Positions 17,323 through 27,774 of a DNA stretch of 64,000 nt are shown in pieces. This stretch comes from Marinilabiliaceae bacterium JC040. GTDB taxonomy: Bacteria > Bacteroidota > Bacteroidia > Bacteroidales > Marinifilaceae. A model generated the notes under the pieces. The model had not been told where the DNA came from, made no database searches, and saw only the letters and a list, made by a program, of their open reading frames with translations. How positions within the stretch are numbered: position 1 is the stretch's first letter; every line of letters begins with the position of its first letter. Location: positions 434,001 to 498,000 of the forward strand of contig SNAP01000001.1 of NCBI GenBank assembly GCA_022496785.1. Direction: 5' to 3'. Both the position numbers and the translations under genes were made by a program.

Positions 17323-18651
17323 TTATTTAGAAAAACGTGTTATTGTTGTCTCGTTAATCCATCCTTTAAATTTATATTTTTGATCTGGAAGAATGTTTTT
17401 AAAGAAAGCATCTCCTTTGTCTGGATAATATTGTGAGTATTTTTTTATTGCTCTATTAGCTTCTTCAGCAAGACTTGGATCTACTTTTTTAGCCATTCTA
17501 AATCTGTCTACTGCAATCCAGAATATTGTATGTTGTTCAAATTTATCTTTTGAATATTTCTCTCTATATTGAATATAAGCTTGACCAATCAACATATGTG
17601 CTCTTCCTAATTTTGGATTAATTGCTAAAGCTTCTAAACAATACTTCTTACTTAATCTAAGTTCTTTGTTTACAAATTTTAATGTTGCTAAAGTCAATAA
17701 GTAATCTGCTTTATCTTCTTTAACTTCTGTCTTAGAAATTGCTTCTACTATATATTTCTCAGTTTTTTTGTATTCTTCTCTTTTTCTAAATAATATAGAT
17801 AAATTATAAGCTGATTTTGCTGAAGGCTCAAGTTTATACATTTGTTCAGCAATTTTTCCGTAGATTTCAGAATCAGTACATTCCATTCTTTTCAAAATAG
17901 AAATCATATCTCTTAATTCATCCATATTGTTGCTAACTTTATCATATTTTTTAGCTAGCATTTTGCTAAGAAGATTACAGTCTGCAACTCCTGAATCTAA
18001 AAATAATGTTTCAATATTATTTTTAACAATAGTCATTGTTTTTACCGATTTAGGTCTATTTTTGATTTGATAATCGCAAATACCCATAAAAGTTGAATAG
18101 TTCTTCAATACAATCTCTCTTTCTAATTGTTTCTTTGAGAACATTTTTAGAGAAGCATTCATTGCTGTATTTAATACACTTCCTGTAGTTCTATTTTTCA
18201 TACCCTCTACCGATTCCATTAGTAAAGAATATGCTTTTTTAAGACTTTCTACTTCATTCTTTTTGAATTTGTATAAATCACTTCCTTGTCTTCCTTTAAT
18301 CCATGCTGTTGGATATTTTCTACTGTTTCCGAAGTATTTAATTCTTTGATCGTATACAGCCATAAGAGTATCTACATACTTCTTATCCTTTTTAGCCATA
18401 TATCTCATGATTTTTACACCATTACTATATACACTTCTTTGAAATTTTGGAGCATACTTAAAAACATATCTCCATGATTCAAGAGCTTCTTCATATCTCT
18501 TTTGTTTTACTAATTGATAGTATATAGATGCATTTTTTAATGTCTTAATACTATCAACTCCAAATTTGGAGTCTAACGTTTGTGCGTTTGTAAGAGTACT
18601 AATAGCAAAAATTGCTACTAATAATGTTAATAAATGTTTTTTCATATTCAT
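17323..18651 (-). CDS. Periplasmic TPR repeat protein between an outer-membrane protein and lptC
   Basis: 442 residues with a signal peptide ending TNAQ (about residue 24). Helical TPR-like repeats run through most of the length, for example LVKQKRYEEALESWRYVFKYAPK (about 47-69) and LRLSKKYCLEALAINPKLGRAHMLIGQAYI near residues 335-365. Genes with this layout recur between coaX and lptC in Bacteroidota. The function is unknown; a periplasmic scaffold for envelope assembly is plausible. Confidence 0.75.
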   Translation of the reverse strand: MNMKKHLLTLLVAIFAISTLTNAQTLDSKFGVDSIKTLKNASIYYQLVKQKRYEEALESWRYVFKYAPKFQRSVYSNGVKIMRYMAKKDKKYVDTLMAVYDQRIKYFGNSRKYPTAWIKGRQGSDLYKFKKNEVESLKKAYSLLMESVEGMKNRTTGSVLNTAMNASLKMFSKKQLEREIVLKNYSTFMGICDYQIKNRPKSVKTMTIVKNNIETLFLDSGVADCNLLSKMLAKKYDKVSNNMDELRDMISILKRMECTDSEIYGKIAEQMYKLEPSAKSAYNLSILFRKREEYKKTEKYIVEAISKTEVKEDKADYLLTLATLKFVNKELRLSKKYCLEALAINPKLGRAHMLIGQAYIQYREKYSKDKFEQHTIFWIAVDRFRMAKKVDPSLAEEANRAIKKYSQYYPDKGDAFFKNILPDQKYKFKGWINETTITRFSK

Positions 18652-18663
18652 ATATATTTTACA

Positions 18664-19938
18664 CTATTTATATTTTTGTTTGTAGAACCATCTAGAGAAT
18701 AATGAAAATGATAAAGAAACTTTGCCATATGTCTCTTTCATTTGAGTATCACTTATATTACCTCTTTGTCCTAATTCAAATGCTACATTTATGAATGTAG
18801 ATGATTGTTTTAAAGGAAAACCAAATCCGAAACTAATTCCCATATCTTTTAGAGAATTATAATTGTTATCGTGTTTAATCATCATATATGAGTCAGTGTA
18901 ATGAAATCCAGCTCTATATGCTATAGCACCAAGATAGTTCCTTGATCTTCTATTTGGTATATATTCAATACCCATAGCAATTGTTTTACTGTCTTGATAT
19001 TTATATGAACTAGTCGTTTCTAGTAAATCAATTCCTTTCCATTTTTCTATTATATAATCAAAATTGATTATTAAATTGTCTTTGTATTCAAAACTTAGAC
19101 CAGTACCAATCTTTTCTGGAATGTATATGTTTAAATTGTCTTTCGATTCATTTACAACACCAGCTATATTTGTATAAGAATTGTTTAAATGTGTCTTTGG
19201 TGTATATATTCCTCCCAAAGAAAATTTATAATCTTCAGATATTCTTTTGTTATATTGGAATCCAAAATCGAAAAGAATGTCATGTATTTTATATTTTTCA
19301 TTTTTGGAAGTTGGAATAAAAGACTTATCGATACTTCCATCCTGTTTTAAAAATGTTTCTTTTTTACTCCTTTCTATTGTTCCAAATAGGTACGAAACAT
19401 TTGCTCCTAAATATAAATCTTTAAAAAGTACAAAAGAGTTTGAATAATATGCTTTTGAAAGTCCTCCTTTCCCGTCTAATTTAGATTTTAACTTAAATAG
19501 AAAGTTACCATCTTTATCTTCTTTTGTTATTTCTGAGTCTAATTTATATCCTATACTTGAGTATGGTGTTAGACCCAATGATGATCTCCACCAACGTGTT
19601 ACTGGAAATGCAATTGTAAGATAATCAAAATTTATTGTGCTAACTTCATTCTTTCCATTAGAGGTTTCAAATCGTGTAGCTAATGCTTTTAATCCACCTT
19701 CAAATATAAACGACATACTGTCAAGGCTTCCATAGGATGCTGGATTTAAGAGATTTAAACTGTATTTTGATCCTAAAGCAATTCCTGCTCCTCCCATTGC
19801 TGCAACTCTACCTTTACCTGTAATTTCAATATCACCTAATCCATACCTAGAAAAATATGATGATGTATTGTTCTGTGCAAAGACCTCAACACCCACAAAA
19901 AGTAACAATACTAACCCACAATATTTAAATTTATTCAT
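18664..19938 (-). CDS. Uncharacterised outer-membrane beta-barrel protein
   Basis: 424 residues with a signal peptide (ending VFAQ, about residue 22). The mature start NNTSSYFSRYGLGDIE...GRVAAMGGAGIALGSKYSLNLLNPASYGSLD resembles FadL/OmpP1-like and other Bacteroidota barrels of unknown role. The rest alternates short amphipathic strands and ends with LSFSLFSRWFYKQKYK. The start overlaps coaX by 8 bases and the stop is 12 bases before the TPR gene, so translation is probably coupled. Confidence 0.75.
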   Translation of the reverse strand: MNKFKYCGLVLLLFVGVEVFAQNNTSSYFSRYGLGDIEITGKGRVAAMGGAGIALGSKYSLNLLNPASYGSLDSMSFIFEGGLKALATRFETSNGKNEVSTINFDYLTIAFPVTRWWRSSLGLTPYSSIGYKLDSEITKEDKDGNFLFKLKSKLDGKGGLSKAYYSNSFVLFKDLYLGANVSYLFGTIERSKKETFLKQDGSIDKSFIPTSKNEKYKIHDILFDFGFQYNKRISEDYKFSLGGIYTPKTHLNNSYTNIAGVVNESKDNLNIYIPEKIGTGLSFEYKDNLIINFDYIIEKWKGIDLLETTSSYKYQDSKTIAMGIEYIPNRRSRNYLGAIAYRAGFHYTDSYMMIKHDNNYNSLKDMGISFGFGFPLKQSSTFINVAFELGQRGNISDTQMKETYGKVSLSFSLFSRWFYKQKYK

Positions 19939-20680
19939 TCTTTGCGTTATATATTAATATTTGATTTAAGCCGTAATAAATTAAATTCGGTTGTACAAAT
20001 ATGCTATTTTTTAATCTTTTATCAAAAAAAAATGCATCTCCACCTGTTAAAAACACCTTTAAATCAGCATATTTTTCCTTAATTGAGAATATATATGCAT
20101 CTATTTCATTAATAATACCTTGAGTAACTCCACCGACTATAGATTCTTCTGTACTCTGTCCATAAAAAGGTATTTTATCCTTCTTAGTACATAGTGGAAG
20201 ACTGTTTGTAAATTTGTTTAATGCTTTAAATCTCATTTCAATTCCAGGTGATATAAGTCCCCCTAAATACTCACTTTCCGAGTTAATAATATCAAATGTA
20301 AGGGCTGTCCCTGAATCTATTACAAGACAGTTTTTCCTATTAGATAGGAAAAATGCTCCTATACAGGCAGCTATTCTATCAAAACCTAAAGTTTCTGGAG
20401 TTTTGTATCTATTTATGCAAGGAATCTTTGTTTTATAATCTGCAATTATAAATGTTTTAAAATAATTTGAAAATTTTTCTATTTCTTCAACATTTATCTT
20501 TCCAACTGCAGAGATTATACAATTCTCAATATCCTTATTTTTTTCTAAAAGAATATTTATGCCTTCGCTTATATCTTTATCAAAACTACCCTTAGAAACT
20601 AAACTTTCATTTTCAAAAATCGCGTATTTTGCTAATGTATTTCCTATGTCAACTGTTAAGTTCTTCATTTTCCTATGCAT
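19931..20680 (-). CDS. coaX: Type III pantothenate kinase
   Basis: 249 residues with the CoaX motifs: LTVDIGNTLAKYAIFE near the start, ETLGFDRIAA and VIDSGTALTFDII in the middle and GGLISPGIEMRFKAL after it. It phosphorylates pantothenate in CoA synthesis and needs a monovalent cation. Two starts are possible: ATG 20680, which overlaps mfd by 8 bases, or ATG 20668, which gives the more usual MKNLTVDIGNT start without overlap. I lean towards the second but report the longer frame. Confidence 0.93.
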   Translation of the reverse strand: MHRKMKNLTVDIGNTLAKYAIFENESLVSKGSFDKDISEGINILLEKNKDIENCIISAVGKINVEEIEKFSNYFKTFIIADYKTKIPCINRYKTPETLGFDRIAACIGAFFLSNRKNCLVIDSGTALTFDIINSESEYLGGLISPGIEMRFKALNKFTNSLPLCTKKDKIPFYGQSTEESIVGGVTQGIINEIDAYIFSIKEKYADLKVFLTGGDAFFFDKRLKNSIFVQPNLIYYGLNQILIYNAKNE

Positions 20681-23600
20681 TAATAGAGATTAATATTTCT
20701 TCAATTATCCTTATTGCTTTTACATCTTTGAAAATTAACCTTAAACGATTAACTCTTTCACTCATTTCGCATTTATCAGAATTGTTCTGTACGTAAGTTA
20801 AGATTTTTCTAAAGATATCTGAATCATAAAATGCCGAATCTTGATCTGCTATAAAGAAGAATACTAGTTTATAATTTTTTAATATTATCTTATCTATACC
20901 TAATTTCATTGCAAGCCATCTTACTCTTACAAGTACAAATAGATTTTCAACATTCTTTGGTGGTACACCAAATCTGTCAATCATTTTTTCTCTAAAAATC
21001 TTTAATGTTTCAAGATCTTCTATACTATCTAATTCTTTGTATAAACGTATTCTCTCTGAGATGTTTTCTACATATTCATCTGGTATCAATACCTGCTTAT
21101 CTGTCTCAATTTGGCAATCTGTTACAAATACTATATCATCTTTAACTTTACCTTCTTCGTAAAATAAATCCTTAAATTCTGTCTCTTTTAATTCTTGAAG
21201 AGTTTCTTTTAATATCTTTTGATAAGCTTCATAACCTATGTCGTTTATAAAACCAGATTGCTCTCCTCCTAATAAATTTCCAGCTCCTCTAATATCTAAA
21301 TCTTGCATTGCAATATTGAATCCACTTCCTAAATCAGAAAAATTCTCAATAGCTCTTAATCTTCTTGCTGCTTCATCGTTTAAACTATCAATTGGTGGAG
21401 CTAACAAGTAACAATAGGCTTTTTTATTTGAACGTCCAACTCTTCCTCTAAGTTGATGTAAATCAGATAATCCATATGTGTTTGCTTGATTTATTATCAT
21501 TGTATTCGCATTTGGAACATCTAATCCTGCTTCAATTATTGTTGTAGAAACTAATACATCATAATCCCCTCTCATAAAGCCTAATAATACTTTCTCTAAT
21601 TCAAGGCCATCCATCTGACCATGTCCTACAACCGTCCTTACTCCTGGTACTAATTTTTGTATTAATATTTCAATTTCATAGATGTTTTGAACTCTATTAT
21701 GTACAAAAAATACTTGTCCATTTCTAGATATTTCGTTTACAATAACTTCTCTTATTAAATCTTTATCGAAGGTATGTAATTCAGTTTCTATTGGATATCT
21801 ATTAGGAGGAGGAGTTCGCATTATAGATAAATCTCTAGCTCCCATTAAGGAAAATTGAAGAGTTCTAGGAATAGGGGTTGCTGTTAATGTTAAGCTATCT
21901 ACATTTAATTTGATGTTTTTAAGTTTCTCTTTTACAGCTACTCCAAATTTCTGTTCTTCGTCTACTATTAGCAAGCCTAAATCTTTGAATTTTATATTCT
22001 TTCCTACTAATTTATGAGTACCAATAATAATATCTACTAACCCTAATTCTAAATCCTTTAATATTTTCTTATTGTCAGAAGGTTTACGCATCCTTGATAT
22101 ATATTCAACTCTGCAAGGCATCTCTTCAAGACGTTTAGAAAATGTTCTCCAATGTTGAAAAGCTAATACTGTGGTAGGTACCAAAACTGCAACTTGCTTA
22201 CTATCATTTACAGCCTTAAATGCAGCCCTTATTGCTAATTCAGTCTTTCCAAATCCAACATCGCCACATACTAATCTGTCCATGGCAGAAGAACTCTCCA
22301 TATCTCTTTTAATATCTACTGTTGCTTTTTGTTGATCTGGTGTGTCTTCATAAATAAAAGATGCTTCTAGCTCTTCTTGTAGATATGAATCTTCAGAAAA
22401 TGAATATGCTTTCTCTGCTTTTCTTTTAGCGTAAAGACTTATCAATTCCCTAGCAATATCTTTTACTTTCTTTTTAGTCTTTGTGGTTAGTTTGTTCCAC
22501 GTTGTACCACCTAACTTATTTATTTTTGGTTCTATGGCATCTTTACCCTTGTATTTAGAGATTTTATGTAATGAATGTATACTAACAAATAAAACATCAT
22601 TATTCCGATATTTTAATCTTATTGTTTCCTGTATATTCCCATTTACATCTATTTTTTGTAGTCCCATAAAAACTCCAACTCCATGGTCGATATGCACCAC
22701 ATAATCTCCAACAGCAAGAGAATTTAAATCTTTTATTATTATACCATCGCGCGACTTCTTTAATCTTGCATTTCTAAGTTTATATTTATGATATCTTTCA
22801 AATAATTGATGGTCAACATATATAGATAAAGAAAGATCTTCATCTATAAATCCCGAATGAATTACTGTATTAACAGATTCAAAATCTACCCTTTTGTTTT
22901 TTTCTTTATAAATAGAATGGATTCTATCTATTTGCATCTCATTCTGAGACATTATAATATTGATTCCTAGATTGTCACTATTTTTATTTAAACAATCGGC
23001 TAGAAAATCAAAATTCTTATTTATACTAACTTGCGATTTTATATTAAAACTAAAGATTGTATCATATTCTATTTTTTCACATAAACCATATTGTAGTGTT
23101 GTGAATTTTAATGATTCTTTTAATAGATTCTCATTATTTATATCATCCTCAATCGTGTTAAAGTTTGCAGAATCTCTATATTTTGTAAGGGTTTTATTTA
23201 TTTGATTTTTACAATCTCTTTTATCCTTAAACCACAGAATTGTCTCTGAATCAATATATTCAAAGAAGTTAATCTTCTTCTCGTCTTTATTCTCTTGAAT
23301 ATTTGGAATTATTGTTATCTCTGAGATTTCTTCTTGAGATAATTGAGTTTCAACTTCGAAGAATCTTATAGATTCTACGTTTATGTCAAAAAAATCTAAT
23401 CTTATTGGTCTGTCATATGCAAAAGAAAATATATCAATGATGCTACCTCTAACAGAAAATTGTCCTGGTTCAAATACAAAATCTACTTTCTCAAACCCAT
23501 ATAAATATAATTCTTCTACTAAGCTTTCACTTAAAATCTCTTCTTCTACTTTTATTCTAATGGTTTTAGAATTTATACCATCTCTACTTACTACCTTTTC

Positions 23601-23990
23601 TAAAAGTGCATCTATATATGTAACTACTATATATGAATTCTTTCTGTCTCGGATTTTATCTAAGACTTCTGTTCTAAGAACTACATCTGTTGTATCTTGA
23701 ACAAGATTTTCTCTCTTATATGAATATGATGCTGGAAAAAATAAGATATTTTCTTTCCCGTATATATTTATTAAATCATCATAACAGTATGCTGAAATCT
23801 CTTTTTCATTGAAGATTATAACATTGGAACCTTTAGAATTTCTATATGACTTATCTACCAAGAATGGAAGATAAGAATCTTGTATTCCTTCAATCTTATT
23901 TCTCTTCTCTAATCCTTGTCTTATTTTTTTATTAAAATTTTTAAGCTTAGGATTATTTTCAATTACTCTTATTAGTTCTTGTATTTCCAA
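20673..23990 (-). CDS. mfd: Transcription-repair coupling factor
   Basis: 1105 residues. A UvrB-like N-terminal part is followed by the RNA polymerase-interacting CarD-like domain (from about residue 425, LAVGDYVVHIDHGVGVFMG) and a RecG-like translocase with Walker A GDVGFGKTE (about 578), DEEQ box (about 677) and ATPIPRTL. The C-terminal TRCF domain ends the protein. It removes stalled RNA polymerase and recruits UvrA. The start is TTG 23990-23988: an in-frame TGA two codons upstream excludes a longer protein and no ATG follows for a long way. Confidence 0.96.
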   Translation of the reverse strand: MEIQELIRVIENNPKLKNFNKKIRQGLEKRNKIEGIQDSYLPFLVDKSYRNSKGSNVIIFNEKEISAYCYDDLINIYGKENILFFPASYSYKRENLVQDTTDVVLRTEVLDKIRDRKNSYIVVTYIDALLEKVVSRDGINSKTIRIKVEEEILSESLVEELYLYGFEKVDFVFEPGQFSVRGSIIDIFSFAYDRPIRLDFFDINVESIRFFEVETQLSQEEISEITIIPNIQENKDEKKINFFEYIDSETILWFKDKRDCKNQINKTLTKYRDSANFNTIEDDINNENLLKESLKFTTLQYGLCEKIEYDTIFSFNIKSQVSINKNFDFLADCLNKNSDNLGINIIMSQNEMQIDRIHSIYKEKNKRVDFESVNTVIHSGFIDEDLSLSIYVDHQLFERYHKYKLRNARLKKSRDGIIIKDLNSLAVGDYVVHIDHGVGVFMGLQKIDVNGNIQETIRLKYRNNDVLFVSIHSLHKISKYKGKDAIEPKINKLGGTTWNKLTTKTKKKVKDIARELISLYAKRKAEKAYSFSEDSYLQEELEASFIYEDTPDQQKATVDIKRDMESSSAMDRLVCGDVGFGKTELAIRAAFKAVNDSKQVAVLVPTTVLAFQHWRTFSKRLEEMPCRVEYISRMRKPSDNKKILKDLELGLVDIIIGTHKLVGKNIKFKDLGLLIVDEEQKFGVAVKEKLKNIKLNVDSLTLTATPIPRTLQFSLMGARDLSIMRTPPPNRYPIETELHTFDKDLIREVIVNEISRNGQVFFVHNRVQNIYEIEILIQKLVPGVRTVVGHGQMDGLELEKVLLGFMRGDYDVLVSTTIIEAGLDVPNANTMIINQANTYGLSDLHQLRGRVGRSNKKAYCYLLAPPIDSLNDEAARRLRAIENFSDLGSGFNIAMQDLDIRGAGNLLGGEQSGFINDIGYEAYQKILKETLQELKETEFKDLFYEEGKVKDDIVFVTDCQIETDKQVLIPDEYVENISERIRLYKELDSIEDLETLKIFREKMIDRFGVPPKNVENLFVLVRVRWLAMKLGIDKIILKNYKLVFFFIADQDSAFYDSDIFRKILTYVQNNSDKCEMSERVNRLRLIFKDVKAIRIIEEILISINA

Positions 23991-24017
23991 TGTTCAGATT
24001 TTTTTTGTTCGTCTATA

Positions 24018-24025
24018 CAAAGATA
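24018..24025 (-). promoter_or_regulatory. -7 box of the mfd operon
   Basis: TATCTTTG on the minus strand, 27 bases before the TTG start of mfd, fits TAnnTTTG. No correctly spaced TTG element was seen. It may drive the long series down to gldN. Confidence 0.5.
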
Positions 24026-24090
24026 GCAATCTATCAATTAAGATGTAAATTAATTCGTCAAATGGATCAATTTTACTATATTGGTTCACA

Positions 24091-25086
24091 ATGAATAGTC
24101 AAATGCAAATTTTAAATGAAACGCTAATGAGTTCTTTTAACATGAAAGTAACCTTTGTTGAGCCCATAGGCCTCTCATCTAATGAATTGGATGAAATTAA
24201 AGAAAAGTATGAAACTTCTGGTAACGAAATAGTTATTTATAAGGATAGGAAGGAGGATGAAGAGACTCTTATAGAAAGAGCTAAAGATACTGATATCATG
24301 ATTGTTAGTAATATTAAAATTTCTCGTAATGTGCTTGAGAAATGTACTAATTTAAAAATGATTTCTGTTGCCTTTACAGGTGTAGACCATATTGATATGG
24401 ATTACTGCCGTGAACATGATATTGTTGTTTGTAATGCTGCTGGTTTCTCTAACGATTCTGTTGCTGAGCTTACAATTAATATGATTCTTTCTGTGTATAG
24501 AAATACTGTTAAAGCTGATGCTATTACTAGAAATGGGGGAGATATGAAAGGTTTTCTAGGTACTGAATTATCAGGTAAAACTATAGGTATTATTGGTTGT
24601 GGTAAAATAGGTACTAGGGTAGCCCAAATTTGTCAAGCTTTTAATTGTAAAGTGCTTGCTTATAACAGAAATCCTAAAAATATACATGGAGTTAAATTTA
24701 CTTCTAAAGAAGAATTACTTAAGCAATCTGATATTATTAGTCTTCATACACCATTGACAGAAGAATCTAGAAATATAATTGGTAAAGAAGAGTTCGAATT
24801 AATGAAAGAATCTGCGATACTTATTAATACAGCTCGTGGTCCAGTTGTTAACTCTCAAGATCTTTTTGATGCTTTAAATTCTGGTAAAATAGCTGGTGCA
24901 GCTACAGATGTATACGATTGTGAGCCTCCTCTAAAAGAAGATAATATATTATTAAAAGCTCCTAATTTAATAATGCTTCCTCATATCGCTTATGCTACTA
25001 AAGAAGCTTTTAAGAAAAGAGCATCTATCGTGTGTGAGAATATACATTATTGGTTAGCTGAATGTCCAAGAAATCTTATTGAATAA
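24091..25086 (+). CDS. D-isomer-specific 2-hydroxyacid dehydrogenase
   Basis: 331 residues from ATG 24091, but the fold begins at MKVTFVEPIG (ATG 24142, residue 18), which may be the true start. The NAD-binding motif is GIIGCGKIGTR, followed by LHTPLTEESRNII and NTARGPVV (catalytic Arg). A DVYDCEPP segment and LPHIAYAT (catalytic His) follow. It should reduce a 2-keto acid or oxidise a D-2-hydroxyacid with NAD(H); a SerA- or glyoxylate-reductase-type role cannot be separated by sequence alone. It is monocistronic and ends at a terminator. Confidence 0.88.
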   Translation: MNSQMQILNETLMSSFNMKVTFVEPIGLSSNELDEIKEKYETSGNEIVIYKDRKEDEETLIERAKDTDIMIVSNIKISRNVLEKCTNLKMISVAFTGVDHIDMDYCREHDIVVCNAAGFSNDSVAELTINMILSVYRNTVKADAITRNGGDMKGFLGTELSGKTIGIIGCGKIGTRVAQICQAFNCKVLAYNRNPKNIHGVKFTSKEELLKQSDIISLHTPLTEESRNIIGKEEFELMKESAILINTARGPVVNSQDLFDALNSGKIAGAATDVYDCEPPLKEDNILLKAPNLIMLPHIAYATKEAFKKRASIVCENIHYWLAECPRNLIE

Positions 25087-25105
25087 TCTATAAAATTATT
25101 CCAAT

Positions 25106-25138
25106 AAAAAAGCTGTAATAATTTATTACAGCTTTTTT
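25106..25138. terminator. Bidirectional terminator between the dehydrogenase and queA
   Basis: A near-perfect inverted repeat AAAAAAGCTGTAATAA with its complement ends in a T run. It serves convergent genes. Confidence 0.9.
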
Positions 25139-25158
25139 GTTTTATATCGTTTAGAAGA

Positions 25159-26211
25159 TTAGATAATTAACATGGCATCACCATAAGTTCCAAATCTATA
25201 TCCTTCTTTTACTGCTACATTGTATGCATTCATTACATTGTCATATCCTCCAAATGCAGCTACCATCATAAGTAGTGTTGAATATGGAACATGAAAATTA
25301 GAAATCATTGCATCTGGAATTGAGAAACTATAAGGTGGTGTAATAAATTTATTTGTCCAACCTTCAAATTCTGTTAGTCTTCCTAAAGTTGTAACAGAAC
25401 TTTCAAGAGTTCTTACAACTGTAGTTCCTACTGCACAAATCTTCTTTTTATTGTCTTTAGCAGAATTAATTCTTTTTACTGCTTCTGTATCTATTTCAAT
25501 TTGTTCAGAATCCATTTTGTGTTTAACAAGATCTTCTACATCTACTCTTCTGAAATTACCTAATCCTACATGTAAAGTTATCTCGGCTACATCTATTCCT
25601 TTAATCTCCATTCTTTTAAGAAGTTCTCTACTGAAATGTAAACCAGCAGTTGGAGCTGCTACTGCTCCTTCTTTTTTGGCTAAAAGTGTTTGATATCTTT
25701 CTGCATCTTCTGGCTCTACATCTCTTCTTATTATTGTCTTAGGTAGTGGAGTCTGTCCCAATTTAAAAAGAAGTTCCTTGAATTCATCATACGGACCATC
25801 GTATAAAAATCTTAATGTTCGTCCTCGTGATGTTGTATTATCTATTACTTCCGCTACTAAAGAGTCGTCTTCTCCAAAATATAATTTATTCCCTATACGA
25901 ATCTTTCTAGCTGGATCTACAAGAACATCCCATAGTTTCTGCTCTCTATTTAGTTCTCTTAATAGAAATACTTCTATTTGAGCTCCTGTTTTTTCTTTAT
26001 TTCCGTATAAACGTGCTGGAAAAACTTTTGTGTTATTAAATACAAAAGTATCTTCTTCATTAAAATAGTCTAATACATCTTTAAAAGTTTTATGCTCTAT
26101 ATCTCCTGTATCTTTGTGTAATACTAAGAGTCTAGATTCATCTCTGTTTTGTGCAGGGTATGAGGCTATTAATTCCGCTGGTAACTCAAATTTAAATTCA
26201 GATAACTTCAT
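25159..26211 (-). CDS. queA: S-adenosylmethionine:tRNA ribosyltransferase-isomerase
   Basis: 350 residues, full length for the family. It begins [31 protein letters not shown] and contains [36 protein letters not shown] and [10 protein letters not shown], all QueA hallmarks. It adds the epoxycyclopentane ring of queuosine at tRNA position 34. It is last of the ftsX-DUF3098-uppP-truB-queA set, 62 bases after truB. Confidence 0.97.
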   Translation of the reverse strand: MKLSEFKFELPAELIASYPAQNRDESRLLVLHKDTGDIEHKTFKDVLDYFNEEDTFVFNNTKVFPARLYGNKEKTGAQIEVFLLRELNREQKLWDVLVDPARKIRIGNKLYFGEDDSLVAEVIDNTTSRGRTLRFLYDGPYDEFKELLFKLGQTPLPKTIIRRDVEPEDAERYQTLLAKKEGAVAAPTAGLHFSRELLKRMEIKGIDVAEITLHVGLGNFRRVDVEDLVKHKMDSEQIEIDTEAVKRINSAKDNKKKICAVGTTVVRTLESSVTTLGRLTEFEGWTNKFITPPYSFSIPDAMISNFHVPYSTLLMMVAAFGGYDNVMNAYNVAVKEGYRFGTYGDAMLII

Positions 26212-26273
26212 TGTACGGTATATAATTTATTTGTTTGTAATCTCTGTTTTAACTTCGCAAGATAGTAAAAAGA

Positions 26274-26972
26274 CTATAAATCAGCAAGAAAACTTTCAAT
26301 TGTGTGCGAATTATCTGTTTTGTAATCTCCAATTCTTGTTCTTCTAAGTTCAGTTAAATAACCTCCACTTTGAAGAGCTTCTCCTATATCTCTAGCTAAT
26401 GATCGAATATATGTACCCTTTCCACATACTATGCGTAATTCTAAATATGGTTTCTCAAATTTCAGAATTTCTATTTCGTGGACTGTGATTTTTCTAGATT
26501 TTATTTCAAATTCTTCATTATCTCTTGCTTTTTTATAAGCTCTAACTCCGTTTATTTTAACGGCTGAATAATGTGGAGGAATCTGATCTATTTCTCCAAT
26601 AAACGATTTTAAAGCTTTTTCTATTAATGCTATATCAATATGTTCGTATTCAAATCGTTCATCAATTTCTGTTTCTCTATCAAAAGATGGTGTTGTTGCC
26701 CCTAATTCTATGGTACATGTATATTCCTTAGTTTGTCCCATATAATTATCTATCTTCTTTGTAGCTTTTCCTGTGCATATTATAACAAGACCACTTGCTA
26801 ATGGATCGAGAGTCCCTGCATGTCCTACTTTTAATTTCTTTAAATCGTATTTCTTTTGTATGCCATATTTCACTTTCTTTACTACATCAAAAGATGTCCA
26901 CTCTAAAGCTTTATCTATGCATATTAAAGCTCCTGCTTTATAATCTCCTTCTTCTTCAAAAAATTCTATCAT
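26274..26972 (-). CDS. truB: tRNA pseudouridine-55 synthase
   Basis: 232 residues. Motif GHAGTLDPLASGL contains the catalytic Asp, followed by KIDNYMGQTKEYTC, QIPPHYSAVKINGVRAYKKAR and VCGKGTYIRSLARDIG. It makes pseudouridine 55 in the T-loop of tRNAs. The C-terminal PUA domain of E. coli TruB is absent, as is common in Bacteroidota. The start is 1 base after the uppP stop codon. Confidence 0.96.
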   Translation of the reverse strand: MIEFFEEEGDYKAGALICIDKALEWTSFDVVKKVKYGIQKKYDLKKLKVGHAGTLDPLASGLVIICTGKATKKIDNYMGQTKEYTCTIELGATTPSFDRETEIDERFEYEHIDIALIEKALKSFIGEIDQIPPHYSAVKINGVRAYKKARDNEEFEIKSRKITVHEIEILKFEKPYLELRIVCGKGTYIRSLARDIGEALQSGGYLTELRRTRIGDYKTDNSHTIESFLADL

Positions 26973-26973
26973 C

Positions 26974-27774
26974 CTATGCTATTATTGCTATAATTCCTAC
27001 TAATAAACAGTAAATTGCAAAATATATTAATTTCCCTCTTTCAACCAGTTTTATCATCCATTTACAAGCTGCTAGGCCTGAAATAAATGCTGCTATAAAT
27101 CCTACTATTAGTACTCCTGTTCCAATTCCTTCATTTGTAACACTTGCACTTGATGAACTAATCCCTTTAAGAATATTTAATAGATTTTCTCCTAGTATCG
27201 GAACCAGTACCATTAAAAAAGAGAATTTAGCGACTTCTGTTTTTTTATTTCCTAATAAAAGTCCTGTTGCAATAGTCGATCCCGATCTTGATATACCAGG
27301 TAATATTGCACATGCTTGTGCTATTCCTATTATAAGTGCATCCTTATACGAAATACTTTTATTTCTTTGTTTTGCGTAATATGTAAAACCCAATAAAACT
27401 GATGTAATAAGTAAACATACACCTACCAACAACATCATATTATCTGTTTTAAACAAGTTTTCAACATCATCTTTAAAGAAAACTCCAACTATACCAACAG
27501 GTATCATTGATATAGCAATCTTAAAAATATATTCTGTTTCAGAATTATATTTAAATTTGAATAATCCCTTAAATAAATCTGTTATGTATTTCCAAAATAC
27601 TACAATTGTACTTAAAACTGTTGCTCCGTGTACAACAATCGTAAATATTAAATTGTCTTTTACTTCAACTCCTAAAAGAGCTTTTCCTATTTCTAAATGT
27701 CCACTACTACTTACAGGTAAAAACTCTGTTAAACCTTGTATTATCCCTAAGATTAATGCTTCAATATAATCCAT
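26974..27774 (-). CDS. uppP: Undecaprenyl-diphosphate phosphatase
   Basis: 266 residues with about eight membrane helices. The two signature blocks are ITEFLPVSS-type [18 protein letters not shown] (about 15-32) and [18 protein letters not shown] (about 158-175), holding the catalytic Glu, Ser and Arg residues. It recycles the lipid carrier for peptidoglycan and O-antigen synthesis in the inner membrane. The start overlaps the DUF3098 stop by one base. Confidence 0.96.
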   Translation of the reverse strand: MDYIEALILGIIQGLTEFLPVSSSGHLEIGKALLGVEVKDNLIFTIVVHGATVLSTIVVFWKYITDLFKGLFKFKYNSETEYIFKIAISMIPVGIVGVFFKDDVENLFKTDNMMLLVGVCLLITSVLLGFTYYAKQRNKSISYKDALIIGIAQACAILPGISRSGSTIATGLLLGNKKTEVAKFSFLMVLVPILGENLLNILKGISSSSASVTNEGIGTGVLIVGFIAAFISGLAACKWMIKLVERGKLIYFAIYCLLVGIIAIIA

